Source: Ardenticatenaceae bacterium (GTDB lineage: Bacteria; Chloroflexota; Anaerolineae; Promineifilales; Promineifilaceae). From it: 64,000 nt of DNA. The DNA is taken from NCBI GenBank assembly GCA_020634565.1, contig JACKBN010000001.1, forward strand, positions 124,001-188,000. Direction: 5' to 3'. A program made the translations under genes and the position numbers. Under the pieces are notes generated by a model. The model did no database searches, was not told the DNA's origin, and saw only the letters and a program-made list of their open reading frames with translations. Positions 9,401 through 18,749 of this stretch are shown piece by piece; the first letter of the stretch is position 1, and the number at the start of each line of letters is the position of its first letter.

Positions 9401-10903
9401 CTGATCCTGAAGCTGTCCAGCAGCAATAGCCGCCAGAGCATCTTCGGCTGATTCAATATACTTCTCGATGTTGGGATAATCGGGATAAAGCTCCTGGGCT
9501 TCTCGGAAGAAGCGGTATTTATCTTCGGCCGTTTGTCCGGGGATGTCCGCTTTCAGCACTTTAGCTTGCGCCTGCTCAAATCGCTGCAGCCGCTCTTCAA
9601 CCTCTTGTATCGCTTCCGCAACCGGCCGTAGTGTGGGCTGTAGCTCGTCCCGATCATCTTTGCTCAGGAGATCGTCGCGCAGCATCTGCCGCGCATCTTG
9701 CAGCGTTTTTAATGCCTGTGCCGGATCCTGCTCTTTTTGGGCATTGACCACGCTCAGTCGCTGCTGCGCCAGATCACGCAGCGAAGCGATAAAGCGCTTG
9801 CGTGCTTCCTGGTAGAATAGATAGGCATCTACTTCCCCCACTTCGCCCAAAATGCCTGCTTGATCAAAAATAACGGTCACACCTTTATCCAGATATTCTT
9901 GAGCCTGACGGTACGCCTCTCGTTGATTTCCACTCACAGCGAGTGTACTGGCCGAACCAAGCCGGCTTCGTAGCTGGTCGCGCTGGCGGCTGATTTCCTG
10001 AAACAGCTCGTCCAACATGGGTTGTAAGTGCGTTAATGCGTTCGTTTTCTGGAGAGATTCCACCCGCCCAAGAATGCGATTTAGCTCTGGCAGGCGCAGC
10101 GCATTGAGGGCGTTCCCGGCATTTTGGCGCAGTTCTTCAATTTCGTCGCTTGTTTTTTGCACCTGTTCCCGCTCATCAATCTGGCGTAATGCTTGCTGCG
10201 CCACTTCGTTGTTGGGATCGACCTCCAGCACCTGGTCCCACAGCCTGCGCTGTCCTTTGAAATCGTTGGGCTGTTTCTCGGCATGACTTTGTGCTTTTTC
10301 ACTGCGCTTGCGCACCTGTTCAACCAGTTTGATTTGCGCTTCTGCGTAGCTGCGGGTAATATCGGCTTGCAAACGACCGGCCGCTTTCTCCTGTAGTGCG
10401 GCGAATGCTTCGTGGGCAGCATGGTAACGGCCGTTGTTCAACAGCGCCTGCGCTTCGTCAAATGCTTCCTGGAGTGGATCGTCTATATCCGCTTCTTTTG
10501 CTTCTCCTTTTTCCAAATTGTATCCAGGCAAAGCGTCGATTAACTCGTCATCGGCCGTAAGCATTTCCCCTTTCCCGCCATCCGCCTCCAATGACACAGT
10601 CACAGGCTGGTCAAGTTCAACAGACTCTCGATCTTCACTCGATTCCACTTCTGCACTTAGTGGCAGCACAATTGTGTCACCCACACTTTCATCTACCGGA
10701 GTGTATCCATCATAGGAGGTTGGCAGGAGCTCCCATTGACGCAGTTCGTTTTGATACGGAATTTCGTCACTACCACCTTCTGCCTGCCAGGCACGAATCG
10801 CCTTGCTGGCGTCACGCATCGCATAAAAGGTGGCATCATCTTCCTCATCACCCATTTTTTGGCGCAGCGCCTTTAGAATGGCGTCTATTTGTTCTACGGT
10901 CAT
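6425..10903 (-). CDS. Giant coiled-coil/TPR scaffold protein
   Basis: A 1492-residue protein without signal peptide or transmembrane segment. It is dominated by Gln, Glu, Leu, Arg and Ala, in helical hairpins typical of TPR/alpha-solenoid and long coiled coils. TPR-like pairs are visible near residues 150-250, 500-640 and 900-1010, for example NNGRYHAAHEAF. The first 100 residues are less helical and acidic. No catalytic motif was found. Its size and helical composition suggest a structural scaffold or polymer partner for the tubulin-like proteins of the same operon; this is inference. It sits 30 bases after the kinase-like gene and is followed two bases later by the phosphoesterase. The ATG at 10903 has a GAGGAC ribosome site. 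Six copies of ACGGCCGT fall in this gene and the next. Confidence 0.75.
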   Translation of the reverse strand: MTVEQIDAILKALRQKMGDEEDDATFYAMRDASKAIRAWQAEGGSDEIPYQNELRQWELLPTSYDGYTPVDESVGDTIVLPLSAEVESSEDRESVELDQPVTVSLEADGGKGEMLTADDELIDALPGYNLEKGEAKEADIDDPLQEAFDEAQALLNNGRYHAAHEAFAALQEKAAGRLQADITRSYAEAQIKLVEQVRKRSEKAQSHAEKQPNDFKGQRRLWDQVLEVDPNNEVAQQALRQIDEREQVQKTSDEIEELRQNAGNALNALRLPELNRILGRVESLQKTNALTHLQPMLDELFQEISRQRDQLRSRLGSASTLAVSGNQREAYRQAQEYLDKGVTVIFDQAGILGEVGEVDAYLFYQEARKRFIASLRDLAQQRLSVVNAQKEQDPAQALKTLQDARQMLRDDLLSKDDRDELQPTLRPVAEAIQEVEERLQRFEQAQAKVLKADIPGQTAEDKYRFFREAQELYPDYPNIEKYIESAEDALAAIAAGQLQDQITAARRHKEQDDFDGALQLLQTARRQALEQVPQPKPDSSLSQTLQDVTRLEEEITVAERNYLHMLTTLAEIDSLLDQHEQDKSGSTLAAARARLEQLSELEARHPETQKRRSRMIELQGVGESWEQGQAAYHLGEWENAIQLLNRVANSDAQEKNEAVRLVNRARAVKHTVDARQAEGDQHWREALTRYRAANGLFKNFDSDEYTERFQQEAQTALARLKSLEANDAEVQIALQQAQGWLNQAEISTRARVSPLEKVESIPEFMQAVVTLQTVRDRQSTLKDEVEATLSQARKLWQDTYRQGMKAASQSDDIGILQKGVVLGQSLHEQNLLYISDDKRLWRSVQEKYLDAKLIQLQRDLGPAMDPADIEEKRRQRLVEIEENRRQRLDIAITPTDDLVAQYQEAMEQRVRYQIGQERQKGVAAAVTYLKHELLRPELYDNLGLFEELMHLLWETGEWEEAQMRANGLAYRKLKQARAISDLWLGFTAMAHLLERGDLELFYAERSRLHQLAQQQPDFQLLWERQQEKLIAGRVDWLVNQAAQKNKSTSSEDEIVAAAQFYAQAHRLLPKHNLVEAGLRMMGRQLEPILATRCQQAINLTIRQSLGQSLRQANRLHTFLLDIEGIVDPLRLDQEMKEELKSALEQLEKKKKPWAQMQAQLDLWEKEKTAVLSDPLLFQGQNEGGWQLHPLTSRLNETQRLADNNDREIMGLLRDKREELNRLTGKADEINSEMRSLHQALAEESFSDVITAVNNLERLWPLRQMEGFSGLEQLVRYADPFTRNEIRRLDEHKKRAQEQQNNLEQWRNWAEQAKKAYDNVRKTAVPLKKSLDDLRYEKAMADVAADCREVLKLCEAFQEALDSPPEHDPLSQRAMDEQSRVNAAWESEVLDARSGYRGQASNLLDQIDQATKDLQTPLRSLRSAMQQVERVAAPAKSIFGRVQEPDPTLVNRWLRQAQGKLEDCRRLDPLHHEVMKHSRRIKELEEQYGGGQL

Positions 10904-10933
10904 TGTTGTCCTCTGTTAATGCCTGAACGAATC

Positions 10934-13900
10934 TCATACATCCGGTATCATGTTGAGCAAGTTGGCCCAGTCAACTCTATTAAATTCCTGAGCGTTTTGA
11001 TCCGCCAACCAATAGAGCTGGCGCGTGCCCGGCAAACGAATCAACAAAAAAACGGCATCAGCACGGGCAGTATCTCCAAAAGCTGCTATCCCTTCCTGAG
11101 ACACTATTCTCTTTCCCATCACCTCAACTACAGTTTCTTGTAATACCCCATCTTGAATGACATTTGCCGCCCTATTCCAAACAGGATCGGATCTATAACT
11201 GTCACCTGTTGGGATGGTTACAGTCAATGGTTGCTGCACTGTAAACGTAAACTGTTCCGAGAATCTAGTGCTGTCGTTTTGACTGACCTGCCATTGGGCT
11301 TGATAGCTACCTGGCAGCAACGGGTGCGTCTGTGTCAACACACTCCAGGTGATAGTAATATTAGCTGACACAGCAGGCGTTATTTCAAGCGTGTTTATAA
11401 CTGGCTGGACAACTTGCACAGCAGATGTAGTTTCAGTGTAAACCAACGTCATTTGCCATGAATTATCAGTTTCATCAATTATCTGTAGCTGCTCGCCGGA
11501 CAAATTGAACTGCCACCCTTCTGGTGCCACCAAAGCCATATTTGGCAAATCGTAAAAGGCGCTTTCTTCATCAAGAATACTTGGCGAGATCAGTTCGAAG
11601 TTCAAATCTAGCGGTGATAATGGCACAGGTATTGGTGTCTCTGTAGGTTCTGGCGTTTCTGTTGGAGTGATGACAATTGGAGTAGGTGCAGAAAGCGTAG
11701 CAAGGGCAGCTTGAATTCCAGCCAGTTCTGTTTCTGTGCGTTGGTTGTTTGCCTGTGCGTCAATAGCAGCTTCATTCATCCGAATGTCACTATTGGCAAT
11801 TGCAGTACCTAAACTTTGAAGCGATTCTTGAATAGCAACCAACTGTCCAGAAACATCAGGCTGCTCGCTTTGACTGTTAACAAGTAGCATTCCCCCAGCA
11901 ATGCCCGCTCCAACAACAGTAAGCAGCAATACAACGGCAAATAACTGCTTACGAACGCGGTTTCCTAGTTGCTGTATCGCCTCGGACAATCCCACAAAGC
12001 CATTGTCGAAACCGCCCGAGGCGCCCGCTTTTCCCTGTTTGTCTCTGAGAGCGTTTTTTAACTTTCCCACTGCCTTGAGCTTGTCAGAATACTCTCCTGC
12101 TCTGTAAAATCTTTCGGCACCCTGTAAGTATCTATAAGCTTGATCGTAATCAGGTTCTTTTTGCTCTGATTCATCTTTTGCTACTTCGAAGAAATCATTT
12201 GCCTGATGTAGTAAAATTTCGTTGCGCAATTGTCTTTGACGCTCCCGTAAACGATCTGAACTTACTGCATCGCTAGATTCGATACGCCTTAACTCACTGT
12301 CGGCCCGTGCATATAACTTTCGAGCTTCCCCATAATCGAATAAAGGTTCATTTAAGAGAGTTGTTATAGAAGTATGACATTGGTCAACGACAATGAGCGG
12401 GTGGAACTTTTGGAGTTCTTCAACTGCACCACGTTCAATTGACAATTTTGCCAATTCGATTTTTCGTTTTGCGTCATCAAACTTACCGGCGTTTACATCT
12501 TGCTCAACTAAGTTAACCAAAGTTTTTCTAAACTCAGTATCACTTGCTTTAAGCTCCTGTTCCAATTCAGACAGCTCCCGTCGGCGTTCTGTATCTCCAC
12601 TGGTACCTATGCTAAAGTTCAAGATATCTGCTAAATGTCTGGCAAGCGGTAGTGATTTCTGCGCCACTGCTTCGTGATATTTAGCTTCTATCGTTTCAAT
12701 CAAGTCAGGTGGAGTCTGTTTACCCAATTGTTCAACAGCCTGATGTAGAGCGTATATATCACCATTAACCAGCGCTGCCGACGCTTGCGATCTTGCTTCC
12801 TGCAACAACAGTACCTGCCGCTTTTCGTCAAGCAGCCGGCTCAATTCCTGCTTCTTTTCACCCAGGTAACCTGCATCAAGAAACGTGGTCAGTAATTCAA
12901 TTCCCTCTTCTGCCGAGCGTTGTTCTACTTCTCGTTTAACAAAAAAGATTAACACCAGAAAATTCATGGTGTTTTTTCTTAACATTTGAGAAAGTGTCGC
13001 GACCCCTTGAGTGAAGTCCTGTTTTAAAGCTGTTCGTAACTGCTCGATCAATGCTTTTTCTTTTTCTTCTTGCTTACGCTCGCGTGTTAGCTTTAGAAGT
13101 TGGTCTAACCGTTCACGATGTTCGCCTAGATTACCGTACGTCAGAGCTGAAACCAGAAGTTGCTCGGCTTCTTCAGCAGGCCTCGTTTTTGCTTCTTCTT
13201 CGCAGAAGATACGTAACACGGGGTTCTTCCAATCATTGATGAATCTGTTATTCAATTGAATACGCAGTGTTTCAAAGGACTCTATAGTTTTCAGACGCTG
13301 AATCAGGTTATTGTCAGCACTGCTTTGGTCAGCATAGTTTTCACATTTTTTTACCAACTGATTGAGTTGTTCCGCTTGCCAGCCGCATTCTTCACTCAGC
13401 AAGTCCACATAAGGAATTGGAGCAATTAGTTTGGGAATCTGGCGATAGAGCAATGCAGCCCGGTTCCACTCCTCAACCCTTTCAGCCGCTTCTGCCTCCT
13501 GCCAGATCAAATGAGCTTTAACTTCATGGTGCAGGTAAGATAATGACTCACTGGTCAACTTCAATCTGATTCTGTTTAAAGTCTCTTCAGCCTTTTTCCA
13601 CAGTGGTTCTTTATGATTCATATACTCAATTGCGGTTTCTAAAGGCTCTCTTAACTCATCGTCAAAAACAGCACGCCCCTCGTTGATATCATATTGAGCT
13701 AAGACGTCCGCACCAGCTTGCGCAGCCAATACCCAACGCCAAAGATCCAGTCGTCCAATTGATTCGGCTTCCGGCCGCCATTTATCTAAAGTACGACCAA
13801 AATCCCCTGCTAAATAATACTGCTTGCCGGACGCCCAGGCTGCCGAAATATCTGTACCTAAGGTTTCAAGCTGGCGTCGGTATTCAGCTACCTGTCTATC

Positions 13901-14866
13901 TCCGGGACGCTGCCGTTCCAATATGTCTACTAAAACGTCAGCCTCGTTTATCTCGTCCTCCGTAACTGCTTCCCCCTTGCTCAAGCTACGCTGTAACGGC
14001 CGCATAAGTGTCAGTACGTCCACATCCAACTCTTCGATAGGCATAGCCTGCCACACTTGCAGTTCTATTACCTTTTTTCGAAACTCTGCCGCCATCTGAT
14101 AGCGGTGTTCCGGGTTAGGATGAAGCGCACGGTAGATGATATGCCACAAGCCAATCGAAATTTTTTCGCGTTGTTGTGCTTCAACACGCCTGGTCAGCGC
14201 ATGAGCCGTTTCGCCCGATTGCAAAGCCCCCTTGCCGGTGACCATTTGGTACAGATATGCCCCAAATCGCGTCAGATCGTCTAAAACACCATCCGGCCGA
14301 TGGCCTTCTGATGCTTGCGGGCTGACGTGATTCCAGTCCATCACTTTGATTTGGCGTGATTCAGCCTGCCACCAAATGTTTTGTAACTGAAAATCAATGT
14401 AGCTGCGGCGCACTTTGGTATGGAGAACATTCAGGACAGCCAGCATTTGTGCGGCTATTAACAGCGCGTCCTTTTCCGAGAGTGGGCCATCTTCTTCAAT
14501 TAGTTCATTCAACGGCCGTCCCGTCACAAACTCCATTGCCAAAAACTGCTGTGGTAAATCAGACCCGATTACACGTTCTACAACGCGTGGCACCAATACT
14601 GGCTCATTCTGACCAAATCCTCTCAGTAACTCTCCAATAGTATTCGGCTCGTCCCGAAAACTTTGCACAATATCTTCAGGCAGATTGTCCTGAAGCATCT
14701 TAATTGCCACCCGGCTACCTTGAGGAAATTGTTCCACCCCATCTGTTACCAGAGTGCGCTCCGCCAGATAAACCTGGGCAGTAACGCCTTCACCTAAGTA
14801 GCGAATGATTTTGTATTCATTGTCTTTGGAACTACGCAAGATCTGTCCGGGTGAAAATTTAGCCAT
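10934..14866 (-). CDS. Divergent Ser/Thr kinase-like receptor with TPR/coiled coil and TM
   Basis: A 1310-residue protein with a eukaryotic-type kinase fold at residues about 15-270. The Gly-rich loop GEGVTAQV (about 25-32) and the VAIK lysine (K56) are kept. The HRDxKxxN loop reads YIDFQLQN, so catalytic Asp158 and Asn163 remain but His-Arg and Lys are lost, and DFG is replaced by DWN (D177). It may be a low-activity or pseudo-kinase. Residues about 300-960 form a long helical solenoid. A transmembrane helix at about 970-993 is followed by a short helical stalk, a Thr/Pro linker and an extracytoplasmic beta domain of about 220 residues. Topology is therefore kinase inside and sensor outside, as in PknB-type receptors but without PASTA repeats. 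It is spaced 11 bases from the upstream VWA/tubulin-like gene, with an AAGGTG ribosome site. Confidence 0.85.
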   Translation of the reverse strand: MAKFSPGQILRSSKDNEYKIIRYLGEGVTAQVYLAERTLVTDGVEQFPQGSRVAIKMLQDNLPEDIVQSFRDEPNTIGELLRGFGQNEPVLVPRVVERVIGSDLPQQFLAMEFVTGRPLNELIEEDGPLSEKDALLIAAQMLAVLNVLHTKVRRSYIDFQLQNIWWQAESRQIKVMDWNHVSPQASEGHRPDGVLDDLTRFGAYLYQMVTGKGALQSGETAHALTRRVEAQQREKISIGLWHIIYRALHPNPEHRYQMAAEFRKKVIELQVWQAMPIEELDVDVLTLMRPLQRSLSKGEAVTEDEINEADVLVDILERQRPGDRQVAEYRRQLETLGTDISAAWASGKQYYLAGDFGRTLDKWRPEAESIGRLDLWRWVLAAQAGADVLAQYDINEGRAVFDDELREPLETAIEYMNHKEPLWKKAEETLNRIRLKLTSESLSYLHHEVKAHLIWQEAEAAERVEEWNRAALLYRQIPKLIAPIPYVDLLSEECGWQAEQLNQLVKKCENYADQSSADNNLIQRLKTIESFETLRIQLNNRFINDWKNPVLRIFCEEEAKTRPAEEAEQLLVSALTYGNLGEHRERLDQLLKLTRERKQEEKEKALIEQLRTALKQDFTQGVATLSQMLRKNTMNFLVLIFFVKREVEQRSAEEGIELLTTFLDAGYLGEKKQELSRLLDEKRQVLLLQEARSQASAALVNGDIYALHQAVEQLGKQTPPDLIETIEAKYHEAVAQKSLPLARHLADILNFSIGTSGDTERRRELSELEQELKASDTEFRKTLVNLVEQDVNAGKFDDAKRKIELAKLSIERGAVEELQKFHPLIVVDQCHTSITTLLNEPLFDYGEARKLYARADSELRRIESSDAVSSDRLRERQRQLRNEILLHQANDFFEVAKDESEQKEPDYDQAYRYLQGAERFYRAGEYSDKLKAVGKLKNALRDKQGKAGASGGFDNGFVGLSEAIQQLGNRVRKQLFAVVLLLTVVGAGIAGGMLLVNSQSEQPDVSGQLVAIQESLQSLGTAIANSDIRMNEAAIDAQANNQRTETELAGIQAALATLSAPTPIVITPTETPEPTETPIPVPLSPLDLNFELISPSILDEESAFYDLPNMALVAPEGWQFNLSGEQLQIIDETDNSWQMTLVYTETTSAVQVVQPVINTLEITPAVSANITITWSVLTQTHPLLPGSYQAQWQVSQNDSTRFSEQFTFTVQQPLTVTIPTGDSYRSDPVWNRAANVIQDGVLQETVVEVMGKRIVSQEGIAAFGDTARADAVFLLIRLPGTRQLYWLADQNAQEFNRVDWANLLNMIPDV

Positions 14867-14877
14867 AATTGGTCACC

Positions 14878-17800
14878 TTATAATTGTCGAATAATGCCTT
14901 GTACAAAAATGGCCAGGTCTCGCTCCCGTCCATCTGCACTATTTATTAAAGGGTCAATGAGCACTTCTTGGGCCTGTCGCAAATAAGTGCGCTTGCCAGG
15001 TTCCCGCCAAATGGATTCCTGTTCTTCGGCGATAGCCTGCGCTAACTCATTGAGCGCTCTGGTGCGACGTTCGGGGTTGAAAAAAACGGCTGGCCAATCA
15101 CTTTCGTCGCGGCTAAACAAATTGGCCAGCCCTTCACCAGGCGTTTTACCAGGCCAGTTTCCAAGACCAGGCAATTCCAGTTCATCTCTGCTATAAAAGT
15201 CCAACAAACTAAACAGAAATGCACGGGCAAATAACTCTACTAATTGATCATCTTGTTCTAACCAGCTAACGAATAAGGAACTCAACCGCACATCGCTTTC
15301 CTTGTCAGCAGCCAATTGTTCGCCGCGCCAGGTATACAAGCCCGGCGTGACATACTGGTATTGCCATGCCTCTGACCCATAACCTTGTTCATAGGTTTTT
15401 AGCGGCACACGATCACGCACGCGCAGGAGGGTTACGGCCGTTTCGTCTTCAGTCTGGCATAGTTCAACCATGGGCGCTCCTGGCGTGCTGCGCAGTTGCT
15501 CTTGCAGTTGCACCGCACGGTTTGATTTCGGCGCCACCAGAATCACCACCTCGCTGATACCTCCAATAAGATCCATCAGGTTACCAGCCTCAGTCCGGTT
15601 GATCGGCAAAAGGGGGACGGCCTGTTCCAACCAAAATCGTTTATCTAGTTTCTCAGCACCATCTAGAGCATACTGGGTACTGGCGCGGTGACGAACCAGC
15701 GGTGCAACAAGCGCGCAAAGTTGGCTGGCAAATGCTGTTTCATTCTGATTTACAGTGAAAGCGTTGAAATCTCCAATGCTGTCAGGCCCGGCCCATATGA
15801 AGTCGCCTGGGGGAAGCCAGAGCTGTGCCTGCCATTCACTACCCATTTCCCGCCAGGCGAGATGCCAACCAAAACGCTGTGCAGCCCGCACTAAAGGTTC
15901 ACTAAACGTAATTTGGGTGGGCGCATCCAGCCAGTCACGAATACGCTCACGGTAGATGGGCCACTCGAGTCCCGATGGCAGCACCCACTGTCGGCCACTC
16001 TGGCTAACTAATTGTTCCAGCTTGCTGCGGGCAGTTTGCCACCGCTCCTGCACTAATGGCGCAACAGCCTCTTCTAAAAATATCTGCCAATCAACTAACT
16101 GCTGAAGCAGCGTGTTCATAACCTGTACAGCCTGAGACTCTCCTTCAATATTTAGTTGATTGCGCACTGCTCCCAACCAGCGAACAGCCTTGATGAGACC
16201 GCCAGCCCGGCCTAATGATGGTTCGTTGCCTTCAGATTCGCCATTCAGTTGTTCCCCAACCTTTCGGGCCACGGCATTAAAGAAATCAGCCGTGTGCCAG
16301 CGGCGACGGTAGCGCTGTACAAAAACCTCAGCTGATTCACGGCGTCTGGCAGCATTGTCTGTGACATCCTCGGCAGCGATTTTCTCATAAGTACCATCAG
16401 CCAACAGCCGCCGTAAGGGTAATAGTCCTATACGTTCTTCAAATAAAAGTTCTTGGACCATTCGCCAGGTAAGAGCTTCTTCCAGTAGACCCAACGGCAT
16501 GCGCACCGAGTACGCCCCCAGACTGCAAACCATCCCCAAGCCATTTTGGTTAGTCAATGCACTGGCGCGAGCACCTGTACGACTAAGGTGTTGACTAAGC
16601 ACTTGTTGTGCCGACTTGTGTAAAACAGCCAGCAAGCCATCAGACATAGCTGTCAAATGATCATCTGCTGTACTTCTTTCGTCAGGCGGTGTAAACAGAA
16701 AGAGCGTTTGTACAACAGCGGCTGTGGCCGTTTGTCGAAACTGGCTTTGCACATTGCTGCTGGAAACATAGTAAAATGGAGCAGAGACGTTACGTTGGAA
16801 ACGTTCTAATTCCCGCAAGGTAGCCAGGGTGCGGACCTTTTGTTCGTTGACCTGTATCAACTGACGAGGGTTATGTAACCGAGGCGACCAAGCCTCGTTA
16901 AGCGGACCAGAGAGCCAAAGTTCTACATCTACATTACTGCCGGTCAGCATCTGAATTAGCCAGGCCACGTCAACCAACATGCCACCGCCGGTATCGTCGA
17001 AGGTGGAGCCAATCAACCGTAGTTTTGGATGATCCAATTTAGTAGTAGTACGCGTGAGACTGCGCCAGAGAATGGATCGGTCGGCTCCGTTCATAAGGTC
17101 GTAAAAAAGAGCCATGCGCCCACGAGTACGGCCGTATTCTTCCATGGCAGCTGCTTCATACCAGGCAAGATGGGGCCAGTCTTGTGGATTACGCTGTATT
17201 GTGCGCGAAACTTCCTCCAGATCAGGCTCTAGTAGTACCCACTCCTCCGATTCTAAATACTCAGGACAATTTAACCCCAATCCAGCTACATCTTTCGGTT
17301 GCACATCAATTTGTAACAAACGCACTCCATCTGGTAAACGTCCACCATAACGGGCACGCAGAGTCTGCCCAATTTGAGAAAGAACAACGCGGCCGACCGG
17401 TCCTACCCCAATAATCATAGTAGGGGTTAATTCACTTTCTGCGGCAGCAATTTCTACTGCCGCCAGAGTTTTGCGGCTGTCATCCAGTTGTTTTAGCCAG
17501 GCAGGATAAGGATCCGGCGGGGGGTCTGGCTCGATTGGGGCAACAATTCGAGGTTCTGGCGCTGGCGTTGCCTTGGGTCGGTTAAACCAAGCCATAGCTA
17601 ACATCGGAATAAAAGGTAGAAGCGCCAATACTCCCAGAATCCAAATCGGCGGCAATACCAACAAGCTTGGACCGGATACCAGACGGCTTGTTGCAACACC
17701 GGTAATGCAGTCAGTGTAAGACATGATGGTTGGTTCCTCGTTGATTGTACGCAAGCCCCATCTTGTAGTGGCAACCTGGTAGGTAAAGGAGGTTTCATTG

Positions 17801-18672
17801 TTGGATAGGTTGGGTATTTGCCAGACGATCTGGTTTTCTGTTAGGGTCCCGTTCGGTTGCAGGCTGGTAGAAAGGACGTTCAGATCAGGCTTAACTGTTT
17901 CGGTTATAGTTACGTTGAAAGCAACGGCCGTATTTAACTCCTCAGCCAGTCCTGTATAAATAGCTTGAAGTTCCGCCGGGGAAGGCGTTTCATAATAGTC
18001 GGCCGGACTAGAAGCCAATGTACGCAACAGGTCGGGATTCCTGTCAGTCGTAAGTAGAGAGATGGTAACGAGGCGTACTCCACCGTCTTTTAGCTGCTGC
18101 CCAACCCGGAGAGCAGCCTGTGGGTCTGAGCCGCCGTCAGTAAGGAGGATAATAATGGGAACGGCCGTTGCTGGCGCTTGAGATGTTTGCAAAATACGCT
18201 CTGCCTCCTGCAACGCCCTGGCTATGTCAGTGGAACCAGATGGTTCCACTGTTGTATTTAGAGTAGTTTGCAACACCACTCTATCCTGTGTTGAAGACTG
18301 AATCAGGGAGGCAAACTCATCGAAAAAGATGATGGATACATGGGCAGCGTCTAGTTCAACAGCGGTTACAAACAAACTGGCTGCCTCTAAGGCAGTAGAC
18401 ATGGCGCCGTTATCATCCATGCTGCCAGATTTATCCAGCAGTAAGACAATATGAGTGGATCGACGTGCTGCCGGACAATTAACGGCCGGTTGTGCTAATC
18501 GAGTAAACGTAACTTCACTTTGCCCAGCACCAAACAGCAACCGTGGCACAGCCTGCCGATGCAAACTGCCAGCATCAACCTCATCATATAGCTGCACGTA
18601 ACCAATCAGTCCCAATAAGGCGACCAAGAAAACACCTCCTAAAACGAAGGTGACTTTGGCAATGCGTTCCAC
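14878..18672 (-). CDS. VWA - transmembrane - tubulin-like fusion protein
   Basis: A 1264-residue protein if translation begins at the GTG at 18672, which has AAAGGGTGG six bases upstream; an in-frame TTG further up is less convincing. A membrane helix at about 6-28 is followed by an extracytoplasmic VWA domain with MIDAS DKSGS (80-84) and LLTDGG. A second helix at about 334-360 returns the chain to the cytosol. The cytosolic part resembles the tubulin-like neighbour: an Rossmann-like start IIGVGPVGR near residue 415 and a loop DDTGGG near 560, in the place where the neighbour has GGTGSG. The loop is degenerate, so GTP binding is doubtful. The fusion links the VWA and tubulin-like components physically and suggests it anchors the polymerising partner at the membrane (inference). 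Confidence 0.8.
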   Translation of the reverse strand: MERIAKVTFVLGGVFLVALLGLIGYVQLYDEVDAGSLHRQAVPRLLFGAGQSEVTFTRLAQPAVNCPAARRSTHIVLLLDKSGSMDDNGAMSTALEAASLFVTAVELDAAHVSIIFFDEFASLIQSSTQDRVVLQTTLNTTVEPSGSTDIARALQEAERILQTSQAPATAVPIIILLTDGGSDPQAALRVGQQLKDGGVRLVTISLLTTDRNPDLLRTLASSPADYYETPSPAELQAIYTGLAEELNTAVAFNVTITETVKPDLNVLSTSLQPNGTLTENQIVWQIPNLSNNETSFTYQVATTRWGLRTINEEPTIMSYTDCITGVATSRLVSGPSLLVLPPIWILGVLALLPFIPMLAMAWFNRPKATPAPEPRIVAPIEPDPPPDPYPAWLKQLDDSRKTLAAVEIAAAESELTPTMIIGVGPVGRVVLSQIGQTLRARYGGRLPDGVRLLQIDVQPKDVAGLGLNCPEYLESEEWVLLEPDLEEVSRTIQRNPQDWPHLAWYEAAAMEEYGRTRGRMALFYDLMNGADRSILWRSLTRTTTKLDHPKLRLIGSTFDDTGGGMLVDVAWLIQMLTGSNVDVELWLSGPLNEAWSPRLHNPRQLIQVNEQKVRTLATLRELERFQRNVSAPFYYVSSSNVQSQFRQTATAAVVQTLFLFTPPDERSTADDHLTAMSDGLLAVLHKSAQQVLSQHLSRTGARASALTNQNGLGMVCSLGAYSVRMPLGLLEEALTWRMVQELLFEERIGLLPLRRLLADGTYEKIAAEDVTDNAARRRESAEVFVQRYRRRWHTADFFNAVARKVGEQLNGESEGNEPSLGRAGGLIKAVRWLGAVRNQLNIEGESQAVQVMNTLLQQLVDWQIFLEEAVAPLVQERWQTARSKLEQLVSQSGRQWVLPSGLEWPIYRERIRDWLDAPTQITFSEPLVRAAQRFGWHLAWREMGSEWQAQLWLPPGDFIWAGPDSIGDFNAFTVNQNETAFASQLCALVAPLVRHRASTQYALDGAEKLDKRFWLEQAVPLLPINRTEAGNLMDLIGGISEVVILVAPKSNRAVQLQEQLRSTPGAPMVELCQTEDETAVTLLRVRDRVPLKTYEQGYGSEAWQYQYVTPGLYTWRGEQLAADKESDVRLSSLFVSWLEQDDQLVELFARAFLFSLLDFYSRDELELPGLGNWPGKTPGEGLANLFSRDESDWPAVFFNPERRTRALNELAQAIAEEQESIWREPGKRTYLRQAQEVLIDPLINSADGRERDLAIFVQGIIRQL

Positions 18673-18697
18673 ATTTCCACCCTTTATCAATTAATAA

Positions 18698-18729
18698 GGA
18701 TATCTTCCGAAACTTGTCGGAAGATATCC
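18698..18729. promoter_or_regulatory. Intra-operon hairpin, 13-bp perfect stem
   Basis: An inverted repeat with perfect 13-base arms (GGATATCTTCCGA at 18698-18710 and its complement at 18717-18729) and a six-base loop. It lies between the tubulin-like gene and the VWA/tubulin-like fusion gene, the widest gap among the first four genes of the operon. No clear U-run follows it on the minus strand, so it is more likely an RNA-processing or stability element, or a leaky attenuator, than a strong terminator. It could set different levels for the two tubulin-like proteins. Confidence 0.7.
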
Positions 18730-18749
18730 GAAACCAGAACGAAGGAGGT

